A stretch of DNA of 64,000 nucleotides from Streptomyces griseorubiginosus (GTDB lineage Bacteria > Actinomycetota > Actinomycetes > Streptomycetales > Streptomycetaceae). Below are positions 52,327 to 64,000 of the stretch, piece by piece. Numbering within the stretch: the stretch's first letter is position 1; each line of letters opens with the position of its first letter. The stretch is taken from positions 795,413 to 859,412 of the forward strand of contig NZ_KQ948735.1 in the NCBI RefSeq assembly GCF_001514195.1, written 5' to 3'. Under the pieces are notes generated by a model that saw only the letters and a list, made by a program, of their open reading frames with translations, ran no database searches and had not been told where the DNA came from. The translations under genes were made by a program, and so were the position numbers.

Positions 52327-53331
52327 ATGACAGTCGCCATCGACCGCGCCACCGGCAAACGCCACGGTGACCGCGCTCCGCGGCCCGGGCTGGGCCAACG
52401 CCTGAAGCAGGGCTACCAGAAACACTGGTACGCCTACGCGATGACCGCCCCGGTGGCGGTCGTCATCGGTGTCCTCGTGCTCTACCCCCTGGTGTACGGC
52501 GTCTACCTCACGCTCACCGACGCCAACAGCCTCAACACGGCCCGCACGATCGGCGTCAACCACATCGACGCCACCTACAAGTTCATCGGCCTGCACAACT
52601 ACGCCGACATCCTCTGGGGCGACACGGCCTACGACCGCTTCTGGTCGCACTTCATCTGGACGATCGTCTGGACGGCCCTGTGCGTCGCCCTGCACTACTG
52701 CATCGGGCTCGGCCTCGCGCTGCTGCTCAACCAGAAGCTGCGCGGACGGGTCCTGTACCGCCTGATCCTGGTGCTGCCCTGGGCCGTGCCCACCTTCGTC
52801 ACCGTCTTCGGCTGGCGGTTCATGCTCGCCGACGGCGGCGTCATCAACAGCGCCCTGGACGCGCTGCATCTGCCGAGCCCGTCCTGGCTGGAGGACACCT
52901 TCTGGCAGCGCTTCGCCGCGATCATGGTCAACACCTGGTGCGGAGTGCCGTTCATGATGGTCTCGCTGCTCGGCGGGCTCCAGTCCATCGACGCCTCGCT
53001 GTACGAGGCCGCCGAGATGGACGGCGCGAGCGCCTGGCAGCGGTTCCGCTACGTCACTCTCCCGGGCCTGCGCTCCGTCAGCTCCACCGTCGTCCTGCTC
53101 GGCATCATCTGGACGTTCAACCAGTTCGCGGTGATCTTCCTGCTGTTCGGCAACACCGCGCCGGACGCGCAGATCCTCGTCACCTGGGCCTACTACCTGG
53201 GCTTCGGACAGCAGCCGCGTGACTTCGCGCAGTCGGCGGCGTACGGCATCCTGCTGCTGGCCATCCTGATCGTCTTCACCTCCTTCTACCGCCGCTGGCT
53301 GAACCGCAATGACCAGCAGCTCGCGATCTGA
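52327..53331 (+). CDS. malF: Maltodextrin ABC transporter permease MalF
   Basis: 334 residues from the ATG at 52327 (MTVAIDRATGK). Six predicted segments and the EAA loop for ATPase contact: EAAEMDGASAWQRFRYVTLPGL. It pairs with MalG to form the channel. The leader from the malE stop is 135 bases and contains the hairpin. It ends 13 bases before malG. The operon has no ATPase gene; in Streptomyces the shared ATPase MsiK, encoded elsewhere, energises this importer. Confidence 0.96.
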   Translation: MTVAIDRATGKRHGDRAPRPGLGQRLKQGYQKHWYAYAMTAPVAVVIGVLVLYPLVYGVYLTLTDANSLNTARTIGVNHIDATYKFIGLHNYADILWGDTAYDRFWSHFIWTIVWTALCVALHYCIGLGLALLLNQKLRGRVLYRLILVLPWAVPTFVTVFGWRFMLADGGVINSALDALHLPSPSWLEDTFWQRFAAIMVNTWCGVPFMMVSLLGGLQSIDASLYEAAEMDGASAWQRFRYVTLPGLRSVSSTVVLLGIIWTFNQFAVIFLLFGNTAPDAQILVTWAYYLGFGQQPRDFAQSAAYGILLLAILIVFTSFYRRWLNRNDQQLAI

Positions 53332-53344
53332 GGACGGAGTCCCC

Positions 53345-54250
53345 ATGAGCACGACCACAGTCGAGACCCCGGCCACGGTGAGCGAGCGGACCGCCGAGGC
53401 GCCCCGCCGGACCCGCGGCCGCGGTGACAAGAGCCTCGCCGGCTCCCTCGCCTCGCACGGCATCCTGATCGTCGCGAGCCTGATCGCGCTGTTCCCGATC
53501 GTCTGGCTGATCTTCCTGTCCCTCGGCCCGGACAAGGACGACTACCTCCATCCGGGCGGCATCTGGAAGAAGATGACGTTCGACAACTACTCGTTCGTCC
53601 TCCAGCACACCGAGTTCTTCAGCTGGCTCAAGAGCTCGCTGATCGTCTCGCTCGGCACCACGGTGATCGGGGTGCTGATCGCGGCGACCACCGGGTACGC
53701 CGTCTCCCGGATGCGCTTCCCGGGCTACCGGAAGTTCATGTGGGTGCTCCTGGTCACGCAGATGTTCCCGGTGGCCGTCCTCATGGTCCCGATGTACCAG
53801 ATGCTCTCGGACCTCAAGCTCATCGACAGCTACCTCGGGCTGATCCTCGTGTACTGCTCGACGGCGGTGCCGTACTGCGCCTGGCTGCTCAAGGGGTACT
53901 TCGACACCATCCCGTTCGAGATCGACGAGGCCGGCCGGGTCGACGGGCTGACCCCCTTCGGCACGTTCGCGCGGCTGATCCTGCCGCTGGCGCGGCCCGG
54001 ACTCGCGGTGGCCGGGTTCTACAGCTTCCTGACCGCGTTCGGCGAGGTCGCGTTCGCGTCGACGTTCATGCTGTCCGACACGAAGTACACGTTCGCGGTG
54101 GGGCTCCAGAGCTTCGTCAGCGAGCACGACGCCCAGCGGAACCTGATGGCGGCGACGGCGGTGCTGATCGCGATACCGGTGTCGGTGTTCTTCTACCTGG
54201 TGCAGAAGAATTTGGTCACCGGGCTGACGGCGGGCGGCACGAAGGGCTGA
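53345..54250 (+). CDS. malG: Maltodextrin ABC transporter permease MalG
   Basis: 301 residues from the ATG at 53345 (MSTTTVETPA), GAGGACGG upstream. Six predicted segments; the EAA loop reads EIDEAGRVDGLTPFGTFARLILPLARPGL. Second subunit of the channel with MalF. Last gene of malEFG: a dispersed repeat and hairpin follow and may end the transcript before aglA. It uses the external ATPase MsiK, by analogy with S. coelicolor. Confidence 0.96.
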   Translation: MSTTTVETPATVSERTAEAPRRTRGRGDKSLAGSLASHGILIVASLIALFPIVWLIFLSLGPDKDDYLHPGGIWKKMTFDNYSFVLQHTEFFSWLKSSLIVSLGTTVIGVLIAATTGYAVSRMRFPGYRKFMWVLLVTQMFPVAVLMVPMYQMLSDLKLIDSYLGLILVYCSTAVPYCAWLLKGYFDTIPFEIDEAGRVDGLTPFGTFARLILPLARPGLAVAGFYSFLTAFGEVAFASTFMLSDTKYTFAVGLQSFVSEHDAQRNLMAATAVLIAIPVSVFFYLVQKNLVTGLTAGGTKG

Positions 54251-54297
54251 CCGCCGGTTGAGCCGCGAAGGCCGTCGGTTGTCTGCCGCGCCGTCGT

Positions 54298-54352
54298 GGC
54301 TGGTCGCGCAGTTCCCCGCGCCCCTGTGTGAGGGGCTTCGCCCGCTCACACA
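54298..54352. repeat. Dispersed repeat followed by a hairpin, between malG and aglA
   Basis: GGCTGGTCGCGCAGTTCCCC and the rest of the 20-bp core (54306-54325), followed by a hairpin with arms TGTGTGAG (54325-54332) and CTCACACA (54345-54352) around GGGCTTCGCCC. This is the fourth core copy in the window. The hairpin may terminate malEFG transcripts. Confidence 0.85.
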
Positions 54353-54466
54353 CCTCCATACCCGAGGCGGCCGCAGTGTCCATCCGACCCCGCTGTCATT
54401 GCGGCCGCCTCGTCACCCTCACCTCATACCTTTGACCTGATGAACCCGTTACCCATCAAGGACGCC

Positions 54467-56128
54467 ATGACCCAGCAGCACTCCGCCATCGCCCCGGCCC
54501 CCCACCCTGCCGAAGCCAAGCGCAGCGACTGGTGGCGGGACGCGGTGATCTACCAGGTCTATCCGCGCAGCTTCGCCGACAGCAACGGTGACGGCATGGG
54601 GGATCTGGAAGGCATCCGTACCCGACTGCCGTACCTCCGCGACCTCGGCGTGGACGCCGTGTGGCTGAGCCCCTTCTACGCCTCGCCGCAGGCCGACGCC
54701 GGCTACGACGTGGCCGACTACCGTGCCGTGGACCCCATGTTCGGCAACCTCCTGGACGCCGACGCCCTCATCCGCGACGCCAGGAACCTGGGCCTGCGCA
54801 CCATCGTCGACCTGGTCCCCAACCACTCCTCCGACCAGCACGAGTGGTTCAAGCGGGCGGTCGCCGAGGGGCCCGGATCGCCGCTCAGGGAGCGCTACCA
54901 CTTCCGCCCCGGCAAGGGCGAGAACGGCGAACTCCCGCCCAACGACTGGGAGTCCATCTTCGGCGGCCCCGCGTGGACCCGCGTCGAGGACGGCGAGTGG
55001 TACCTCCACCTGTTCGCCCCCGAGCAGCCCGACTTCAACTGGGACCACCCCGCCGTCGGCGACGAGTTCCGCTCCATCCTGCGCTTCTGGCTGGACATGG
55101 GCGTGGACGGCTTCCGCATCGACGTGGCCCATGGCCTGGTGAAGGCGGACGGCCTTCCCGACCTTGGATCCCACGACCAGCTCAAGCTGCTGGGCAACGA
55201 TGTCATGCCGTTCTTCGACCAGGACGGTGTCCACGAGATCTACCGCCAGTGGCGGCTCATCCTCGACGAGTACTCCGGCGAGCGCATCTTCGTCGCCGAG
55301 GCGTGGACCCCGACCGTCGAGCGCACCGCGAACTACGTCCGCCCCGACGAACTCCACCAGGCCTTCAACTTCCAGTACCTGAGCACCGCCTGGGACGCGG
55401 AGGAGCTGCGCGGGGTCATCGACCGCACGCTGGAGGCGATGCGCCCGGTCGGTGCCCCGGCCACCTGGGTGCTCTCCAACCACGACGTCACCCGCCACAC
55501 CACCCGCTTCGCCAACCCGCCCGGCCTCGGCACCCAGATCCGCACGGCAGGCGACCGGGAGCTGGGCCTGCGCCGGGCCCGCGCCGCGACGCTGCTCATG
55601 CTGGCGCTGCCCGGCTCGGCGTACATCTACCAGGGCGAGGAACTCGGCCTCCCGGACGTCGTCGACCTCGCCGACGAGGTCCGCCAGGACCCGGCGTACT
55701 TCCGCGGCGCCGGCCAGGACGGCTTCCGCGACGGGTGCCGGGTGCCGATCCCGTGGGCGCGCGAGGGATCGTCGTACGGCTTCGGCACGGGCGGCAGCTG
55801 GCTGCCCCAGCCGCCGGAGTGGGCGGAGCTGAGCGTGGAGGCGCAGACCGGAGACCCGGACTCCACCCTGGAGCTGTACCGCTCGGCCCTCGCCGTCCGG
55901 CGCGAGCGGCCCGACCTGGGCGCCGGCGACGCGGTGGAGTGGCTGCGGGCTCCCGAGGGCGTCCTCGCCTTCCGGCGCGGACAGTTCGTGTGCGTCGCGA
56001 ACACCAGTGGCGAGTCGGTGACGACTCCGGCGTACGGCCGGCTGCTCCTGGCCAGCGGTGAGGTCGCCGAGGCCGACGGGGACGCGAAGGTGGCGGCCGA
56101 CACGACCGTGTGGTGGACGACCGCCTGA
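54467..56128 (+). CDS. aglA: Intracellular GH13 alpha-glucosidase (AglA)
   Basis: 553 residues from the ATG at 54467 (MTQQHSAIAP), with AAGGA four bases upstream; an ATG nine codons earlier (54440) lacks a ribosome site. No signal peptide. GH13 motifs: DLVPNH (region I), GFRIDVAHG with the nucleophile Asp (region II, near 217), FVAEAW with the acid/base Glu (region III, near 277) and SNHD (region IV). The YQVYPRSFADSNGDGMGDLEGI start places it with alpha-glucosidases/oligo-1,6-glucosidases. It cleaves imported maltodextrins to glucose. No MalR box upstream is evident; a terminator follows. Confidence 0.95.
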   Translation: MTQQHSAIAPAPHPAEAKRSDWWRDAVIYQVYPRSFADSNGDGMGDLEGIRTRLPYLRDLGVDAVWLSPFYASPQADAGYDVADYRAVDPMFGNLLDADALIRDARNLGLRTIVDLVPNHSSDQHEWFKRAVAEGPGSPLRERYHFRPGKGENGELPPNDWESIFGGPAWTRVEDGEWYLHLFAPEQPDFNWDHPAVGDEFRSILRFWLDMGVDGFRIDVAHGLVKADGLPDLGSHDQLKLLGNDVMPFFDQDGVHEIYRQWRLILDEYSGERIFVAEAWTPTVERTANYVRPDELHQAFNFQYLSTAWDAEELRGVIDRTLEAMRPVGAPATWVLSNHDVTRHTTRFANPPGLGTQIRTAGDRELGLRRARAATLLMLALPGSAYIYQGEELGLPDVVDLADEVRQDPAYFRGAGQDGFRDGCRVPIPWAREGSSYGFGTGGSWLPQPPEWAELSVEAQTGDPDSTLELYRSALAVRRERPDLGAGDAVEWLRAPEGVLAFRRGQFVCVANTSGESVTTPAYGRLLLASGEVAEADGDAKVAADTTVWWTTA

Positions 56129-56142
56129 GCACCCGCGAAAGG

Positions 56143-56174
56143 AATCACCGGGCCCTGAGGGGGGCCCGGTGATT
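56143..56174 (+). terminator. Intrinsic terminator after aglA
   Basis: A 13-bp perfect stem, AATCACCGGGCCC and its complement, with a six-base loop and the tail GTTTTTCC. It begins 15 bases after the aglA stop. Confidence 0.93.
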
Positions 56175-56261
56175 GTTTTTCCAGGGCGTGTCGATCGGCG
56201 GGAGCCGCGTTCGACGCTTGGGTGAAAGGGCGCACCGGCGCCCCCCGCTCAAGGAGACATC

Positions 56262-56828
56262 ATGCAGATCCGAGCCCGCCTCAGCATGAGTGCCGACGGC
56301 TATGTGACCACCCCGAGCGGCTGGCCCGCACTCACCGCCGACCCCGCGTTCGTCCCCGGGCAGAGCCACGGCATCCGCGAGTTCCTGGCGGACTGCGAGG
56401 CCGCGCTCATGGGCCGTACGACCTTCCAGCCCGCCCTCACCAACAGCCGCTGGCCGTGGCCGGACCTCGACGTGTTCGTCCTCGGCTCGCACCGCCCGGA
56501 GGGCACCCCCGACCACGTCACCACCGACGACGATCCGGCCCGGCTCCTGGAGAAGGTCCGCGCGGCCAACCGGGGCGGGGACGTCCACCTCGTCGGCGGC
56601 CCGCGGACCATCGCGACCTTCCACGCGCTCGGTGCCCTGGACCGCCTCGAACTGGTCGTGCTGCCCCTGCTGTTCGGCGGTGGCAGCCGGCTGACCCCGG
56701 CGCTCAGCCCCGACACCGGGCTGACCTTCCTGAGCCAACGCGCCCTGCCCGGCGGGGCGGTGGAGATCGTCTACTCCTGTGCCGGGCGCCGGGGCGATCT
56801 GCCCGGAAGGCCCGCCGAGCAGGTGTGA
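56262..56828 (+). CDS. Dihydrofolate reductase family protein (RibD C-terminal domain)
   Basis: 188 residues from the ATG at 56262, with AAGGAG six bases upstream. A single DHFR/RibD-type Rossmann-like domain: [39 protein letters not shown] and [14 protein letters not shown]. Stand-alone proteins of this type reduce a pyrimidine or other carbonyl substrate with NADPH; true folate reductases have a different N-terminus. It sits between aglA and the amylase but has no obvious role in glucan use. The stop is two bases before the amylase promoter block. Confidence 0.9.
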   Translation: MQIRARLSMSADGYVTTPSGWPALTADPAFVPGQSHGIREFLADCEAALMGRTTFQPALTNSRWPWPDLDVFVLGSHRPEGTPDHVTTDDDPARLLEKVRAANRGGDVHLVGGPRTIATFHALGALDRLELVVLPLLFGGGSRLTPALSPDTGLTFLSQRALPGGAVEIVYSCAGRRGDLPGRPAEQV

Positions 56829-56885
56829 AAGTTCTTTCTGTTACTTTCTCGACTCTTGCTGTAAACATTTCAACAGCGGTACGTT
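56829..56885 (+). promoter_or_regulatory. Promoter and MalR box of the alpha-amylase gene
   Basis: GAAAGTTCTTTC (ending near 56838) is followed by CTCTTGCTGTAA. TTGCTG at 56856-56861 and TACGTT at 56880-56885, 18 bases apart, are credible -35 and -10 elements. CTTGCTG resembles the CTTGCAG boxes of malE and would overlap the -35, so a repressor such as MalR would block RNA polymerase. The promoter of the amylase-pullulanase gene is nearly identical. Confidence 0.85.
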
Positions 56886-56937
56886 CTCGCCGGCGCCAGG
56901 CAAAGACGCCTGGCCGTCCGGCAAGGAGAACCCCCAC

Positions 56938-58329
56938 GTGATATCGAGATGGTCCGCAAGAGCCACCGCCACGGCCGCCGCCACCGTGTTCGCCGCCGCG
57001 GCCGCCGTCCTCGCCCCCAGCGCCGCCCAGGCCTCCCCGCCGGGCGCCAAGGACGTCACCGCAGTCCTCTTCGAATGGAACTTCGCCTCGGTCGCCAAGG
57101 AGTGCACCACCACTCTCGGCCCCGCCGGATACGGCTACGTCCAGGTCTCCCCGCCCGCCGAGCACATCCAGGGCCCGCAGTGGTGGACCTCGTACCAGCC
57201 GGTGAGCTACAAGATCGCCGGGCGGCTCGGTGACCGGACGGCGTTCCAGAACATGGTCAACACCTGCCACGCGGCCGGGGTCAAGGTCGTCGTCGACACC
57301 GTCATCAATCACATGGCCGCGGGCAGCGGCACCGGAACCGGCGGTTCGTCGTACACGAAGTACAACTACCCGGGCCTGTACTCCTCCTACGACTTCGACG
57401 ACTGCACCTCCCAGGTCACCAACTACCAGGACCGCTGGAACGTCCAGCACTGCGAACTGGTCGGCCTCGCCGACCTCGACACCGGTGAGTCGTACGTCCG
57501 CGGCGCGATCGCCGGGTACATGAACGACCTGCTCTCCCTCGGTGTCGACGGCTTCCGCATCGACGCGGCCAAGCACATCGACACCGCCGACCTCGCCAAC
57601 ATCAAGTCCCGCCTCAGCAATCCGTCGGTGTACTGGAAGCAGGAGGTCATCTACGGCAGCGGGGAGGCGGTCCAGCCCACCGAGTACACGGGCAACGGGG
57701 ACGTCCAGGAGTTCCGTTACGCCTACGACCTCAAGCGGGTCTTCAACAACGAGAACCTCGCCTATCTGAAGAACTACGGTGAGGGCTGGGGGTACATGAA
57801 CAGCTCGGTGGCCGGCGTCTTCGTCGACAACCACGACACCGAGCGCAACGGCTCCACCCTCAACTACAAGGACGGGGCGAACTACACGCTGGCCAACGTC
57901 TTCATGCTTGCCTATCCCTACGGCGCCCCGGACATCAACTCCGGCTACGAGTGGTCCGACAAGGACGCGGGCCCGCCCAAGAACGGCTCCGTGAACGCCT
58001 GTTGGCAGGACGGCTGGAAGTGCCAGCACGCCTGGCCGGAGATCCTCCGCATGGTCGCCTTCCGCAACGCCGTGCGTGGCGAGTCGGTCACCAACTGGTG
58101 GGACAACGGCGGCGACGCCATCGCCTTCGGGCGGGGAGCCAAGGGCTACGTGGCCATCAACCACGAGTCGAGCGGCCTGACCCGCACCTACCAGACCTCG
58201 CTGCCCGCCGGGACGTACTGCAACGTGCAGAACAACACGAGCGTGACGGTCGGCTCCAACGGCCAGTTCACCGCCACCCTCGGCGCCAACACGGCACTCG
58301 CGATCTACACGGGCAAGTCCACCTGCTGA
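56938..58329 (+). CDS. Secreted GH13 alpha-amylase without a starch-binding domain
   Basis: 463 residues from the GTG at 56938 ([10 protein letters not shown]), with AAGGAG ten bases upstream. Signal peptide about 1-32 ([12 protein letters not shown]). GH13 motifs: VVVDTVINH (I), GFRIDAAKH (II, nucleophile Asp near 207), QEVIYG (III, acid/base Glu) and FVDNHD (IV). It hydrolyses internal alpha-1,4 bonds of starch outside the cell. Many Streptomyces amylases have a C-terminal CBM20; this one ends after domain C with TGKSTC, so it is the short type. MalR-type promoter. Confidence 0.95.
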   Translation: MISRWSARATATAAATVFAAAAAVLAPSAAQASPPGAKDVTAVLFEWNFASVAKECTTTLGPAGYGYVQVSPPAEHIQGPQWWTSYQPVSYKIAGRLGDRTAFQNMVNTCHAAGVKVVVDTVINHMAAGSGTGTGGSSYTKYNYPGLYSSYDFDDCTSQVTNYQDRWNVQHCELVGLADLDTGESYVRGAIAGYMNDLLSLGVDGFRIDAAKHIDTADLANIKSRLSNPSVYWKQEVIYGSGEAVQPTEYTGNGDVQEFRYAYDLKRVFNNENLAYLKNYGEGWGYMNSSVAGVFVDNHDTERNGSTLNYKDGANYTLANVFMLAYPYGAPDINSGYEWSDKDAGPPKNGSVNACWQDGWKCQHAWPEILRMVAFRNAVRGESVTNWWDNGGDAIAFGRGAKGYVAINHESSGLTRTYQTSLPAGTYCNVQNNTSVTVGSNGQFTATLGANTALAIYTGKSTC

Positions 58330-58673
58330 CCAGCCCCAGGCGACCCCTGCTCCGGCTGCGCACGCCGGGGCAGGGGTGGTCGTCCGAGTATCTCGATGTA
58401 CACGATCCGGCCGTTGACCACGTCGAGGATCAGATCCCCTGACGAGGGCGGCAGCGGCACGCAGCGGTGCCCCGGCCCGTACGGCTGTCCCTGCGGATGC
58501 TCCGCCGTCCGGATGCTCTGGCAGAAGTCGTCCCCGCAACCGCACGCGCCGACCAGCCGGACATCCCACACGCAGATGGCCAACTCGCGCTCCCCCTCCG
58601 CTTCCAGGAGGGCGGCGAGTTCCTCGATCAGCTCCGGGTGGACCGCGCGCACCAGGGGAGGTTCCTGCTTCAT
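58305..58673 (-). CDS. Hypothetical protein with Cys cluster
   Basis: 122 residues from the ATG at 58673 ([13 protein letters not shown]). The N-terminal half is acidic and helical ([18 protein letters not shown]), then comes [16 protein letters not shown] with three Cys and a Pro/Gly-rich region ([16 protein letters not shown]). The compact Cys cluster could bind a metal. No family is recognised. The end overlaps the convergent amylase gene by 25 bases. The ribosome site is weak. Confidence 0.7.
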   Translation of the reverse strand: MKQEPPLVRAVHPELIEELAALLEAEGERELAICVWDVRLVGACGCGDDFCQSIRTAEHPQGQPYGPGHRCVPLPPSSGDLILDVVNGRIVYIEILGRPPLPRRAQPEQGSPGAGQQVDLPV

Positions 58674-58739
58674 GCGGGGAAGGTAGCCCAGCGCCGCCCG
58701 CGAGGCCACCGAGTAAGGGCGGCACACGGGCGCCCAGGT

Positions 58740-58798
58740 GAAAGTTCTTTCCGGTCGTTTCACGGCTCTTGCTGTAAGCCTTGCGGCGGCGATACGGT
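58740..58798 (+). promoter_or_regulatory. Promoter and MalR box of the amylase-pullulanase gene
   Basis: The region repeats the amylase promoter: GAAAGTTCTTTCC, then CTCTTGCTGTAA, with TTGCTG at 58769-58774 and TACGGT at 58793-58798, again 18 bases apart. A second box CTTGCGG follows at about 58779. Conserved spacing between two unlinked promoters argues that the whole block is a functional operator-promoter. Confidence 0.85.
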
Positions 58799-58847
58799 CG
58801 CGCGGGGTCGGACCCGAAGAGCCGTACATCGCAAGGAGTCCACGTCA

Positions 58848-64000
<5,153 letters not shown>

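Overview
The window is high-GC actinobacterial DNA, almost certainly from a Streptomyces chromosome. Coding sequences have strongly GC-biased third positions, GTG starts are common, several genes look leaderless, and the gene content is typical of the genus: Tat/Sec-exported proteins, malR-malEFG-aglA, glnA2/glnE, an AfsR-like SARP-NTPase, DmdR-type iron boxes and F420 enzymes. I see no rRNA, tRNA, CRISPR array, transposase or prophage. The left edge cuts an ABC ATPase gene and the right edge cuts a very large amylase-pullulanase gene.

Layout. 1-9.9 kb: a MacB/FtsX-type ABC exporter (cut), an SDR and a Gfo/Idh oxidoreductase, a Bcr/CflA efflux pump overlapping a serine hydrolase that appears to start at CTG, an Rsm22-type methyltransferase, and a divergent small gene/TetR pair around a perfect palindrome. 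10-16.7 kb: a primase-polymerase-like orphan, then an iron block. This is efeO-efeB-efeU plus an overlapping lipoprotein gene, then a PhzF-type protein and heme oxygenase; both iron promoters carry iron-box-like sites. 16.8-22 kb: housekeeping (map, NADPH:F420 reductase, M50 protease) and an MFS pump. 22.4-33 kb: a 1095-aa SARP-type regulator facing a DrrAB-like ABC exporter whose upstream region has five TGTCGG repeats at one-helical-turn spacing, then MFS pumps, an endonuclease/exonuclease/phosphatase-fold membrane protein, and an MFS-TetR operon. 33-43.5 kb: panB, nadE, a sedolisin protease, a DUF3105-DUF305 pair, glnA2 and small enzymes. 43.6-49.4 kb: glnE, a DMT exporter with a divergent LysR, and a PAP2 membrane enzyme.

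49.5-64 kb is a coherent alpha-glucan regulon: malR (repressor), malEFG (maltose/maltodextrin importer lacking its own ATPase, probably energised by MsiK), aglA (alpha-glucosidase), a secreted alpha-amylase and a secreted amylase-pullulanase fusion. CTTGCAG/CTTGCTG boxes occur in the malR-malE gap and in nearly identical promoters before the two secreted enzymes. This suggests that degradation outside the cell, uptake and cleavage inside are controlled together.

Noncoding DNA holds two families of dispersed palindromic repeats, some of which form the C-termini of genes, several tandem repeats, and strong stem-loop terminators between convergent genes.
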